Assembly: GCF_041146795.1 (NCBI RefSeq)
Contig: NC_135177.1
Span: 38,084,060-38,148,059 of the forward strand
Reading direction: 5' to 3'
DNA from: Maylandia zebra
Taxonomy: Eukaryota > Chordata > Actinopteri > Cichliformes > Cichlidae
DNA: 64,000 nt
Shown: piece after piece, positions 21,101-32,344 of the stretch
Position numbering within the stretch: the stretch's first letter is position 1
Layout: each line of letters begins with the position of its first letter
Made by a program: the position numbers and the translations under genes
The notes under the pieces: model-generated
Databases searched by the model: none
Seen by the model: only the letters and a program-made list of their open reading frames with translations
What the model was told of the DNA's origin: nothing

Positions 21101-24100
21101 TTTGTTATTATGACGCCCACTGTTGAAATGGAATCCATCAATGTTTGATGTTTTACTACCACAATAAAGTGGGTCAAACACAAAATTGGGTAGTTATTGT
21201 TTTGCAAAATGAGTATAACCTTTACTTTTTTCTACTAGTTATGTCTGTAGAACTTTATGTAGTTGTACTATAGAGAGACATCTCAACCGTTTGGTAGAGG
21301 GTAATATTTAAAAAACTATAAGGTGTGTATAAATTTGTTTTTTTTTTTTGATTGTGATCATTATTGACCTAAAGGAATAGAAAATATGAACAAATAATTT
21401 TTTCATTGTATTTATCTTGGTGAGGCAGTCAAAGGGTTTTAATGGTTTTCTTTCGTTTTTGATGTACTGCAGAATATCCATCCATCCATTCGCTTCCGCT
21501 TATCCTTTTTTTGCGTGTGGCGCTGGAGCCTATCCCAGCTGTCATAGGGCGTGAGGCGGAGTACACCCTGGACAGGTCGCCAGTCTGTCGCAGGGCGAAC
21601 ACACATAGACGTAGACAACCATTCGCACTCACATTCACTCGCACATTTACACCTAATGGCAATTTGGATTATCCAATTAACCTATCCCCACAAGCAGAAG
21701 TACTGCAGACTATTTTTATAAAATCCCAGAACACAAAAACCACCTTCATGTTTTTCTGTTTTATCTTCAGCTACTTTGACACAAAGGCCTCGCTGTGATG
21801 CTCACACCTTTGATAAAGTCTTGCGAGTGTCAGCTTCCTTTCTATAGGCAAAATTTCCCAGATTCAAATCGAATGGAATAGATTCTAGACGGTGACGATG
21901 TCCAGTCTGAGAGGAGCAGGAAGCAGGGGCAGATTTGGGGGCGGGACTACATCTGAGATAAGCTGTTGAGTCTCCACGTTGTGTCATGGTGATGTCGTGT
22001 GTTTGGATGTACAGGGTTTCCCGGTGCAGACGGTGGTGAACCCCGGCGCTCCTCTGGTTCTGAACCTGCAGCCGGGTCAGACGGTGCAGCCGCTCACGCT
22101 CATCCGGTGTAGGTCGATCTAATTGGTGACGAAATCCGTGATCGATGTCAGCCGATCGCTAATCAGCCGTTTCCTGTCCACAGCCCCGTCGCTGGGTCAG
22201 CTGGTTCGGCCCAGTGTGGGCGTGTCGCCGGTAAGGTCAGGCCCCGCCCCCTCAGGAGGTCCCACCCAGCCCGGCTCGACCTTCACTGCCATGCAGCTGC
22301 CCGCCACGCTGACGATTCGCACCAGCACACCAGCACCCGGTGAGCGTGACACCTAGAGTGGGAGGAGCTTCTTTTAGGACGACTCAAACTGACCAGTTTC
22401 ATGTTTTTCAGTTAACCTCCACGTGACCCAAGTGGGCGGAGCCAATACACTGAAGGTGGCTGGGTCCCCCGCCCTCCCCTTAGGTTCAGCCAATGGCGTC
22501 ACCAGAGCCACTCCCATCAGCAGCGGTACATCAATAACCTGTCAGTGCTTGTGTGTGCTCAGATTTGTTACGTCTTACCTTTGTGTGTGTGTCACCTGCT
22601 CCCACAGCCGCTCGCTCCGCCCCTTCGACTGTCAGCACAAACTCGGCTGACTCCACCCGTGTGGTGATGAGCGTGGAGGAGTTTTATTATGGCACATTTG
22701 AAGGTGATCTGAGTCTGAGGAAGCCCCTCCCACTGGGAATCAAAACCTCCACCTTCACCTGCCAGATCTGCTCTCACCTGTCAGAGAATAACCTGAGGTG
22801 AGCACCTGAGCACACGCGGGATACAGATGCGGTGCTCTGTATGTTTAATGTGTGTGTGTGCAGGTTGATGCAGCACATGCTCCAGCACTCAGAGCTGATT
22901 AATGGCGGCGGCGATGATGACAGGAAGTGCTGCAGGTTCTGTTACCGTCAGTTCTCGTCTGACGCTCAGCTGCAGAGCCACGAGGACCAGGTGCACGGCC
23001 CCACCCTCTCCTCCTGTAAGACCCACACACGGAGTGCTTGCCTGTGTTTTTGCATGTGTGACGAGCTGCGTTGGCTCAGGGCTCACCTGTCACCTGTCTG
23101 TCTCTCAGGTATGTGTCGTATCTGTGAGTGGGCGTTTGAAAGCGAGCCACTCTTCTTAAACCACATGAAGTCCAACCACAAACCGGGTGAGATGCCTTAC
23201 GTTTGCCAGGTGAGTGACCACTGACCCGCCCCTTCCCACCTACGGGCCGTCCTAGGTCAGGTCTGATCCTTACCTCAGGTGTTACGACCTCGCAGGTGTG
23301 TTCGTATCGCTCGTCCTTCTACTCGGACGTCCTTCAGCACTTCTCCAGCTTCCACAGAGACTCGTGCTTCCTGCTCTGTATTTTCTGTCTGAAAGTGACC
23401 AGAAATCCCGTCAGCTACCGGCAGCACCTGCTCAAACACCAGGTAAGCACACGCACCAGGTGTAGACGAACAAACACCAGGTGTAGACTTCCTGCAGTGG
23501 AAGTGGATGGGTCTTTTAATTTGAAATTCTCTGTTCCCAGATAAACCAGGCCTTCCACTGTAACAGGTGTCGTCTGCAGTTTGTTTTCCTCAAAGACAAG
23601 ATGCAGCACAAACTGGAAAACCACCGCAGCTTCCGCCGCCCGCCTCAGCTGGAGGGCCTGCCGCCGGGGTCAAAGGTCAGTGCCTTCGTCTTGATTTAAA
23701 TGTCTTGCTCCAGACAGGTGGCATTACTGGTCCATGTGTCTTCAGGTGACCATCAGGACCTATGGCAAGATAAGGCCCTTGGTGACATCAGGAGGAAGCC
23801 GCCTCCTCCAGAACCCCGCCTCCCTCATCCAGCCAATCAAGATCAAGATGGAGCCACAGAGGTCTCTGATCCAGAAGAACCCCACAGCATCAAAATTACC
23901 GCGGTCCCCGACCAAGAAGCTGGGCAGCCGTCGAATCCATGGCAACAGGTGAGGCTGACGGTGACAGGTGACGTCGATTTTGGGCCCCTCCTCTTGTGTT
24001 GTTGATGTCACATGATTCAGGTGTGTCTCTCCGCTCCTCCTGCAGGAGGTCAGGTGATGACGACAGGTTGGTGTGTTTGGAGTGCGGGACCGACGCCTCC

Positions 24101-27100
24101 GATTTCTCCGCCCACTATCCGACTCACGTCCACTGCCTGCTGTGCCCCTACAGCAGCTGCTGCTCCCGGGCCTATGCTGCTCACATGATCAAGTAAGTAA
24201 TCCGAGTATTGCAGGAGTATTCTTTAGCAGTAGGGCTGCCACGATTTGTCGACTAGTCACGATTACGTCGACTATCAAAATCGTCGATGACTGATTTAAT
24301 AGTCGACGCGTCGTTTGAAGCTTTGTAAGATCACAAAAGACGCAGGAATAAGTAGCAGGATTTAAGAGTGTAATAACGGACTGAAACAGAAGATGGCAGC
24401 ATTGCATGTACAAGGATGTCAGCTACCGTTAAACCCCGAAGAAGAAGAAGAAGCAGCTGTGTCCCAGAATTCATAGCGCAGCCCAGCTCAGTTTCCAACA
24501 ATGGCGGCAGCTAGTTAGTTTTAATGTTACTCTTATTATTCTTTCTGGGTCACAAAATAAACGTTTAACATATTTTCATGGAGAATGTAGCTGTGTAAAC
24601 CTCAAATATCTGCTCAGTTTATCAGGACACCACATATTTTCAAAAGCGCTCCGACGTTTTCGGAGACGTCTGTTACCCACTAGCTCGATAGCTAGCCGGG
24701 GGCTAGGCTAACTAGAGCTGTGAGAACACCGGACTCCCGGCTAATCGTTTTCAAACCCACCGCCGTCTTTCGCTACTCAGGTTAAACATGATATATGAGT
24801 CACTTAGATAACTTAAAATGTTATTGTTTGGCTTTTTTTTTAGTATTTTATTTGTTCCTGAGTAAATCGGTTTGGCTGAGATTAAAGTTATAGTTTTTAC
24901 ACAGCTGAATAAACGTCAAGCAGACAACTGATTATCAGAAGTGTGAGATGCTCCAGAATTTACTCCGGTGTCCTGTTATATTTTAGATAGCAAGGAGTTT
25001 ATTAAACTTCACCGAGACAATCTGCAAATTTCATTAAAATTTAATAAACGATCATCTTGTCTTTATTGTTAGTTAGCACCTTAAACACTTAAAGCTGTAA
25101 GCTAATGATAGTTATATAAGAGCAGATGCTGCTGGTGCAATAAGCAGTAGTTTTACGTCCAATGGATGATGATCTGATTAGTCGACTAATCGCAAAAATA
25201 ATCGGTGACTAGTCGACTATCAAAGTAATCGCTTGTGGCGGCCCTATTTAGCAGTAGTGCGTGCAGTAATCTGGATTTATGGATGCTCGATCGTTTATCT
25301 GCAGCCACCACGTCCCGCGCTCCAAAGACAAAGCCGTCCCCCTGCACAGGCTGCCTCCTCCATGGTGAGAACCTCATTGATCTGATCAGGTTGGTCTTCG
25401 TGCTGCCGATGAAGCTCCGCCTCCTCATTTTCTTCTTCTCTTCCTCACCGCTCAGCCCGTTCCACCTGCAGTGCTTCAGGTGTGAGTTCAGTTCTCAGAC
25501 AGCTGACCTGATGGCCAATCACCTGCTGATGAACTCGGAGCATCACAGCACCACCTGCAGGATCAGGAGTAAGACCGCACCACCACAACTACACCCATAA
25601 CAACACAATCTACAGCAACAATCGCTGCTACACCCAAACAGGCTGCGTTCAGCTGCTCGTTTAAAACAAAGGGCAGCTCAGTGGGTACAGCACGCACACA
25701 ATGTGTACACATGTACATAACATCCACACAACAGCCACACACCATGTAGTGTGTGCATGTACACTTGTGTAGCTAATAAAGTGTCAAGCAGAGGTTTCTT
25801 CATGGTGCAACGTTAGCGTCTCCACAGCTGCTGCAGAGTAGCACAAACACCCCGATGAGGATAAAGTGGAGCTGATGAAACTGCTGTTCGGGGGGAAATC
25901 AGCTGACGTCTCTGAAGCTGAAAGGTCGACGGGTTCTTGGCGTTCACAGAGGTCTCTCTGTTTTCCTCTTAAATCACACTTTTCCTGGTGGGGAGCCTGG
26001 AATTGATCCATCGCTGTGACGGCAAAGAACTGGAAGGTTTCCAGTCTCTGCAACCGGGGGAACAACGGGGGAGGGGTCGAGGTTTACTCAGCCTAACAAT
26101 CGCTGTTTAAAGTTTGTAGATGCAACATGGAAAATTCCAGGCTTGTCCACTCATCCAACCTTGAAGCAGTGTTAAAGATCTGTCCTCTGGCTCTCGGCTG
26201 CCTGAGCTGTAAATGTTTACTTGGGCACTTTCTGGAGCCTCAGCTGTGTCGCTCAGTCTGAAGGCTCCAGTCCCGTTCTTTGCATTCTGCTCTAAACGTC
26301 AGTCACGTCAGGGTGAAAGTTTTGGAGTGAACAAACTAACCTCGGCCTCGCAGCTTCTCCTGTATGAAGAATAGTGTACAGGCTTTTGTCTGCACAGCGG
26401 AGCCAGAACATCTGGATTTTTCTCCGTTTCAGGAAGTTATGAGAAGTGATTCAGCTGGGAAATACAAAGCCTGGATTTTTGATTCCTTGGTTGGTAGATG
26501 GTTTCTGCTCCTCCGGTTGATTAAACGTCCCCACTCTCCCCACTCTCCCCACTCTGCCTCTGACTTCCTGAACAACACGGAGCTGCTGCTCCCATTCATG
26601 CATGTTTTCTTGATGCACGTGTATGTTTAACCTTTTAAATGTTTTTTAATTAAAATAAGATTTCACTTAATTTACTCCAAAGCGTTTAACTGTTTGATCC
26701 AGGTTCTACTCTGTAGCAGCTGTGGAGACTCTAATGTTAAACTGGTTCACAGAGGAAGCATGCAGTTGCAGTTATCAGGGAATAATCTTGCTGTGATTAA
26801 GTGTTTTTCAGCAGTGAGCAGCAGAACAGGCAGAGATTAGTGCTGTTTCTCAACACTCAAGTACGCAAGTCTGCACTCACGTTCTTGCTAGTCCATATTT
26901 CATAAGTTCACACGGGAATCTGGCGGTCTTCCCGATAACGCAGCGCGATCGTTCTACAATTGGAACAACAGTGTAGGTGATGACATCACAGCTCCAGATA
27001 AGCAATTTGGCAAAATTTGCTTTTACATATGATCGGTTTCATGTCTCATAACCTTCATACAGTTAAACACAATCACTACATGACAGAAACACACGCTTCA

Positions 27101-30100
27101 TCTCTCTTAGTAGAAACAGGAGAGATGTTAGAAAATTTTAGTAATCACTCAAAGCTTACAGCCGACAGCTGCAGTAATTCGGAAGAGAACTGAACAAATA
27201 TTTCAAATATAATCTGATCATTGTCGGATCCTTCAGGATCTCCACGTATTAACACACTGCTTTTGTTCCCGGTGAAAATGTTTCCTCCTGAATTAAAATC
27301 TTTTTAATATTAGATTTAATTCAGAGTCAGCCGTTTAAATAAGAACAGCACATTTTACATCAGGGGATATGACGGGTGAAATTCATACTGACAGCTCTCA
27401 GAGTAAGGCTTTAAATTTAAATAAAACGGTGCAGTTATGAAGCTGAACTTTAATCTCAGCCAAACCGATTTACTCAGGAACAAATACAACATTGAAATGA
27501 AACTAACATTAACATTTATCTAAGTAACTTATATATCATTTGGGGAAATGGCCTGTATTTGTATAGTGCTTTACACATCCATTCACACACACATTCACAC
27601 ACTGGTGATGGCAGCTACATTGTAGCCACAGCCACCCTGGGGCGCACTGACAGAGGCGAGGCTGCCGGACACTGGCGCCACCGGGCCCTCTGACCACCAC
27701 CAGTAGGCAACGGGTGAAGTGTCTCGCCCAAGGACACAACCACCGAGACTGTCTGAGCTGGGGCTCGAACCGGCAACCTTCCGATTACAAGGCGAACTCC
27801 CAACTCTTGAGCCACGATCGCCCCGGCATCATGTTTAACCTGAGCAGCAAAAGTCAGCGGGGGGCTTTGAAAACAATGTGCGAGGAGTTCGCTGTTCTCG
27901 CCGACTCTAGTGAGCCTCAATCACCCTGTCAGCTATCAAGTATACACAAGTGTGCATACTCAGAAATAGCCTAGGTCATGCTGATGTCAGGATTGTGATA
28001 TAGATGCTAGCTGAATTTTTTTTTTTTTTTTTTAGTGATGGCGGCGTCTCGGCCAACCTGCTGACGCACGTACAATGGTATAAAGATGTCACTTAAATGT
28101 GATGAGTTTTATTAGCTCTAGATTTCAGACTTCTCTTTTAAAGACAGGACGTCTCCGAACCTGTGTCAGGTCGGTGTGGCTAGGTTAATTCCAAAGAATC
28201 AGATTGTTAAGCTGCTGAAATGTAGAGTTGATCCAGCCTCTTTTTGTGTTTTGTTCCAGCCTATGTTGAACCGGACATCCAGTTCTGCCACAGTGAGGAG
28301 CCACAATCTTCAAAAGGAAGGGATCTAGATCAGAACAAGGACTTTCCTGACCCCTCCTGGAAGTCAGCAGATGGTTGGAAACAACCAGCAGGGGTTAATG
28401 ATGCCTACTCTTCCATCCGCCCCTTCACGCAGAACAGCGGCCCTCACCACTTCCTGTCCAAGAGCAGCGACGCCATCGACTACTTCAGCCTGGTCTTCCC
28501 GGCAGCACTCATTGAGCTGATCACCAATGAGACCAATGCCCACGCCAAAACTTGCCGTTTCCTCAGCAACACCTGCCTTGACTGGATTCCTGTCACCACC
28601 CACGAGATCAAAGGTTTCATCGGCCTGGTTATTCTGATGGGCATCCAAAACCTTCCCGACCCGTCGCACTACTGGTCCTGGAGTCACTATGACAACAGCT
28701 ACACTTTCTATCGAGCAATGAGCTTTAAACGCTTCAAGCAGATCGCCACTAACATCCGCATGGGCAGCTTCACCACAGACGAGTACCGTGGCACCAGCAA
28801 TCCCAGCGATTCGATACACATCTTCAGGCCGATGCTGGAAATCCTGAGCAAAGCCATGTGGAATGCCTACCGGCCAAACTGCTGCCTAACCATCGACAGG
28901 GCGCTGCTGCCCAGCCTGGAAGAGGGCAGCAGCCAAACCAAAGGGAACCCGAAGACTCAACCTCAGGTCTGGCTGCTCTGTGACTCAAAGTCTGGTTACT
29001 GCCACCGTCTCTTCATACAGATGGGGGTTAAGTCGGGTCAGGATCCAGGCTTCACCGTAGTGCCGGAACTGGTGAACGGTCTGGAGGGAAAACACCACCA
29101 GCTCTACCTTGCTAACTCGCTCACGTCTGTTCCACTTATGCAGAAGCTTCTGGATCAGGGCATTTATGCCTCCAGCTCCTTCCCTCCTCCCAGCTCCATC
29201 CTACCCAGGGAGCTGTGGGAGGAGGGCGAGCTAGAGAAACCAGGGGACTTCCTACAAAGACAGTTTGGCCCCCTGCTAGCCACTCGCTGGAGGGATACCA
29301 AGGAAATGGGGTGTCTATCAACAAATGCAACTCCAAATGAGCCAGATACTGTTTGGAGAAGGTCTCAAACCAAGGTAGGTGGACTGGACCCCATTGACCG
29401 CCCCATGGCCTTCCGCTTGTTGCAGGAGAACATGCGGGGTGTCGACATCTGCAAGCAGCTGCTGGCGTGCAACCCGCTGGGAGGGGTCCCTCAGGACCGT
29501 CATTGGCGCAGCCTTTTCTGGTTCCTGATCAACCTGAGCATCGTCAACGCCTTCATTGTGCTGCGTGAGAGCCGCAAAGAGAACCCTCCCGCCTGGGTAC
29601 AGGATGGTCTTTTTACTCAGGTAAATTTCCGCAAGCGCTTGGGCAATCAGCTCGCCAAGTGTGCCCAGAAATACTTCGAGACAATGGAGATTGCAACGTC
29701 GCGCGTGACAAGGAACGAGGTTGCAGAGGAGCCAGTCAAACAAAGGCACAGGATGACGAAGATCAGTAATGTGTCCAAGAGGTGCAAGAACTGCAACTTG
29801 AAGAACATCCGCCACGAGAGCGTGTATGGCTGCATCGTCTGCAAAGCCAACCTGTGCAAACAGCCAAGCTGCTTCTGGGAATATCACGGCTTGTCGTCTC
29901 TAAACAAAGGTCAGTATTTCACTCGGTAACTCTGAAAGGAGCTGTTTTATTGCTCTGAATTTCAAAGAGCTGTTTTTGTTTTTTACAGGATCAATCAAAG
30001 TTGGGTTTCTCAAAGACAGAATAAGGTATGTGTTGATCCACACAGTTAAATGTTTGATTATTTGATGTGAACTACTAATAAAAGTTTGTCTTTGCTGCAG

Positions 30101-32015
30101 TGGAGCGATTGAGGTGGATGAGGTTTTGGACAGCGTGGACGAGACGATGGGCCCTGTGGAGGACCTGGACTTTTCTGATGATGAGAGACTGGACGACCTG
30201 GATGACGCTGAAGAAACTGAAGAGGTTAAGGAAGACTTTATCAAAGATCCAGAGTTCCATATGCCATCAACAGCAAACGGCCATGCCCAACCACCGGCCA
30301 TTGCACCTGCCTCTAAAGAGCGTGAGGATTTCCTGACCGCCCGTCAGCTGAGGATTGCCCTGTTTGCTCTCTGTGATGGACTCCGCCAGGCCTCTCGCGT
30401 CTTTGCAACAGAGGCTCCGCTTATCCGATCCTGGCTGAAAGAGGCCCGGAAGCGTCTAAAGGAAAAAGAGCAGGAGCAGAAGGTCCAAACCAATGGTGCG
30501 GATCGTATGGTGGCCTGGGTGCTATCCATGCGTGAACAGCAGCTTCCTATCACAGAGAGCAACCTCTTCCACAAAGCTTCCACCCTCAAGAAGAAAGGAG
30601 GTTTTAGTGTCTCCTTCCGCATCTCTTACGACTGGGCGGTGAACTTCATGCTGGAGCACCGACTTGGTGTGCAGAGTTCTGGCAGGGCTGCGACACTGGA
30701 TCGCATCCTGCCGCGTTTTCTGGAAGCCAAAGTAAAGACCTTCAAGGAGTTTACCCAGAAGATCATCCAGGCCCACAAGCTGACAAAGAGCACCGTTGCC
30801 GCGATGGATGAGCTTTGCATCTTTGTGGACTTGAGATTGGTTCAGGAGAAGTCTCGCCGCTCAGAGGCCTTGGAATTCACAGGGTCTTTGCCTCTGCTCA
30901 CCGTGTACCTGACGGTGCTGGCTGACGGCACCATGCTACCTGCTCTGGTGCTGGGAAACAGGAAGCTCAATGAAAGAGACCTGCCAGAGTTCATTTTGCT
31001 GGAGGCTATTCCAGAAGGGCTGTCGGTCGAGGAAGCGTTGGACCTCTGGATTAATAAGGTGTGGCTGCGCACCGGCCCGGCTCAGCATAGTAAGTCAATG
31101 CTGGTCCTGGACCGGCATCGGGAGCACCTGGGTGATCATTTCCTCACCTCCATCAGCAGCTCAGGGACTCTGCCAGTGGTCATCCCTAGTGGGTGCTCCT
31201 TCTGTCTGCAGCCGCTGGAGATCTGCATGAAGCCGGTGCTGCAGCGCTTCCTGCTGTCACGCTGGTCAGAGTTCACTGCCAGGAATCCAGTGGAGATCAA
31301 GGAGACATCACCCCAGTCCCTCCAAGCAAATGTGGGTCAGGTGTTATTTGACTGGTTGGTCGAGGCTCTGACACACCTGAATAAAGTCCCACAGCTTTGG
31401 AAGAAGTCGTTTGACCTGACGGGTCTCCTGGTGGGGCCCAAAGAGGAGAACGTGGAATTGGACAACAGAACAACAGCTGATAAAAGAGGCGGGATTCAGT
31501 CCGAGCTACTGACGATGCTGACTGAGATCCTGCTTGGTGCTGAAGCTTCAGAGACAGAGTCTCCAGATCTGCTGGAACTGGAGGATGAAGAGGACTCAGA
31601 GGAGGAGGAACAAGCTGTGAAAGAAGAGACATCAGAAGAGAATCAGGAGGACAAAAAAGATGAAGAGAAGAAAGAGAAAGAGGACAGGGAAGAGACGAGG
31701 AAGGAGTCAGAACAAAGAGAGCAGATGGAGGAGGAAGGGAAGGAAGCTAAGGAGAAAGGTAGGACAGAGGAGGAGATGGTGGAAGATGAGGAGGAAGACG
31801 GGAAGAACAGTGAGGAGAAACAGGAGGTTAAAACAATTGAGGAGGACAGTGAAGAAGAGGGCAAGGAGACAGAAGAGGATAGGAAGGAGGTGAGCAAGGA
31901 GAGAAGAGAGACCAGGATAGTGATTGGCGAGGAGGTTGGGGACGAGTGGAAGATAACAGTGAAGAGCCGGGCCGAGGCCAACGGCGAAGAGGGCAGCAGG
32001 AAGGAGGAAAGCTGA
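16236..32015 (+). CDS. pogz: POGZ: zinc-finger chromatin protein with piggyBac- and pogo-derived domains
   Basis: Eighteen coding exons: 16236-16350, 16493-16576, 17075-17298, 22015-22108, 22184-22339, 22412-22525, 22608-22797, 22864-23015, 23109-23209, 23296-23442, 23541-23675, 23746-23948, 24046-24192, 25305-25364, 25456-25568, 28260-29909, 29989-30025, 30101-32015. All phases agree; total 5,637 nt, 1,878 aa (human about 1,410). The start [18 protein letters not shown] is the POGZ signature. C2H2 fingers occupy about 310-500. The HP1-binding zinc-finger-like segment ([11 protein letters not shown] to [10 protein letters not shown]) is at about 578-620. A piggyBac-like domain spans 679-1228, a CENP-B-type HTH about 1290-1400 and a pogo DDE region about 1460-1630 with D1477, D1578 and E1614. 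The C-terminus is a very acidic Glu/Lys tail. POGZ binds HP1 and acts in heterochromatin, mitosis and transcription. Exon 4's donor was chosen by phase (GTAGGT after 22108). Confidence 0.93.
16428..16486 (+). repeat. (CT)n microsatellite forming the polypyrimidine tract before pogz exon 2
   Basis: About 29 CT units run from 16428 to 16486 and are followed by CATGTAG and the exon at 16493. The microsatellite itself is the pyrimidine tract of this 3' splice site. Confidence 0.9.
17590..17741. mobile_element. Short MITE in pogz intron 3
   Basis: Inverted ends AGGGCCGGTGTCCTGCAGGT and AGGGCCGGTGTCCTGTGGGT (reverse complement of the right end) flank about 150 bp. The ends match at roughly 18 of 20 positions. 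No clear target duplication was identified. Confidence 0.6.
18104..18149. repeat. (GT)n microsatellite
   Basis: A CTGT run passes into roughly 20 GT units within pogz intron 3. Confidence 0.9.
18386..21311 (+). mobile_element. piggyBac element in pogz intron 3
   Basis: A TTAA at 18386-18389 and another at 21308-21311 bracket a decayed transposase gene. Subterminal inverted sequences match: CTCTACCACTTGGTTGAG on the left and the reverse complement of CTCAACCGTTTGGTAGAG on the right. TTAA is the piggyBac target. The outermost bases do not form a perfect inverted repeat, so the true ends could shift by a few tens of bases. Confidence 0.65.
18981..20816 (+). pseudogene. piggyBac transposase gene with two frameshifts
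   Basis: Three successive frames (18981-19709, 19648-19968 and 19941-20816) together make one PGBD4-like transposase of about 600 residues. The first break is at an A-run near 19686-19693; the second is near 19890-19940. Acidic N-terminus ([11 protein letters not shown]), then [27 protein letters not shown] (first Asp), [11 protein letters not shown] (second Asp), [10 protein letters not shown] (third Asp) and a C-terminal CxxC cluster (CNYC, CQKC, C). The catalytic Asp residues survive, so the element decayed recently compared with the domesticated exon 16. It is intronic and not part of pogz mRNA. Confidence 0.85.
21477..21705 (-). mobile_element. SINE-like repeat, 3' part (GGATGGATGGA-tailed family)
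   Basis: The reverse complement of this stretch matches the 3' two-thirds of the copy at 42395-42778. Shared segments include GGATAGGCTCCA, GACAGACTGGCGACCTGTCC and the GGATGGATGGAT end. It lies just beyond the piggyBac element in pogz intron 3. Confidence 0.7.
24231..25246. mobile_element. hAT-like non-autonomous element with 8-bp TSD, pogz intron 13
   Basis: The ends are TAGGGCTGCCAC and GTGGCGGCCCTA, an inverted repeat with one mismatch. They are flanked by identical 8-bp duplications TTTAGCAG (24223-24230 and 25247-25254), as expected for hAT. Subterminal GTCGACTA repeats occur at both ends. The 1,016-bp interior has no transposase frame. A central part is related to the repeat at 26840-27970 in opposite orientation. 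Confidence 0.85.
26840..27970 (-). mobile_element. Repeat related to the 24.2-kb hAT element, disrupted by a SINE
   Basis: The reverse complement of about 27430-27540 and 27828-27880 matches 24740-24890 (TTTGTTCCTGAGTAAATCGG, GGTTTGGCTGAGATTAAAGT, GGTTAAACATGAT). The possible outer ends, TGCTGTTTCTCAACACTC and the reverse complement of GCATACTCAGAAATAGC, are only loosely inverted. Boundaries and class are uncertain. Confidence 0.45.
27540..27827 (-). mobile_element. tRNA-derived SINE with ATCAT target duplication
   Basis: On the minus strand it starts GCCGGGGCGATCGTGGCTCA (A box), has GGTTGCCGGTTCGAGCCCC (B box) and a tail GTAAAGCACTATACAAATAC. Five-base duplications ATCAT flank it (27535-27539 and 27828-27832). 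The related repeat at 24231-25246 shows the unoccupied site, confirming these borders. Confidence 0.85.
28260..29909 (+). other. pogz: pogz exon 16: domesticated piggyBac transposase domain
   Basis: One 1,650-nt exon, open throughout, is bounded by TTTTGTTCCAG and a GTCAGT donor. It enters in phase 1 from exon 15 and leaves in phase 1 to exon 17, so it is read in frame with the fingers before and the HTH/DDE after. PiggyBac family features in order are [44 protein letters not shown] (first Asp kept, residue 891), [19 protein letters not shown] (the second Asp of the usual DNFxTS replaced by Ala, 963), MRGVDICKQ (third Asp kept, 1074, but the following DQ replaced), [19 protein letters not shown], and a C-terminal cysteine cluster (CKNC, CIVC, C-x4-C). 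No TTAA-flanked termini and no own start. Catalysis is therefore unlikely; a binding role is inference. Confidence 0.85.
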
Positions 32016-32334
32016 ACTAGGTGGAGGTCCACAAGCTTGACTTTGCACCATCTCTTAACACTACAGGGGGACGGTCTGGGGGCGGAACTTTCTGTTGGTG
32101 AGGGCACACCTGTCAAGGTATCGACTGTAAGCAACTGCAGCTGTGTGCTAACGTTACAGGCACTGGGGGTTTGGGGGCGAACCGGGGTACAACGGTGGAA
32201 ACGGCTCCTTGATCGTTGCGTTCTCAGTTTCTTTTATTCGAGCACCATCTAGTCGACGACAGGGGAACTGCACCCCGTTCGTGTGAACCATGCGGACAGA
32301 TGGGAACATTTTTGCTTCGTTTGTTATTTTTGGT

Positions 32335-32340
32335 AATAAA
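32335..32340 (+). terminator. pogz: pogz polyadenylation signal candidate
   Basis: AATAAA lies 320 nt beyond the pogz stop codon in a T-rich context. It is the first canonical signal after the stop. Confidence 0.55.
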
Positions 32341-32344
32341 TGAA

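Noticed and set aside
22106..22111. Alternative donor at 22107 (after CATCCG) in pogz exon 4
   Set aside because: It puts the next exon out of frame with the [14 protein letters not shown] reading; the donor two bases later restores phase.
31643..32134. 163-codon Ser-rich minus-strand frame
   Set aside because: Antisense of the Glu/Lys-rich tail of pogz (GAG/GAA codons read backwards as CTC/TTC).
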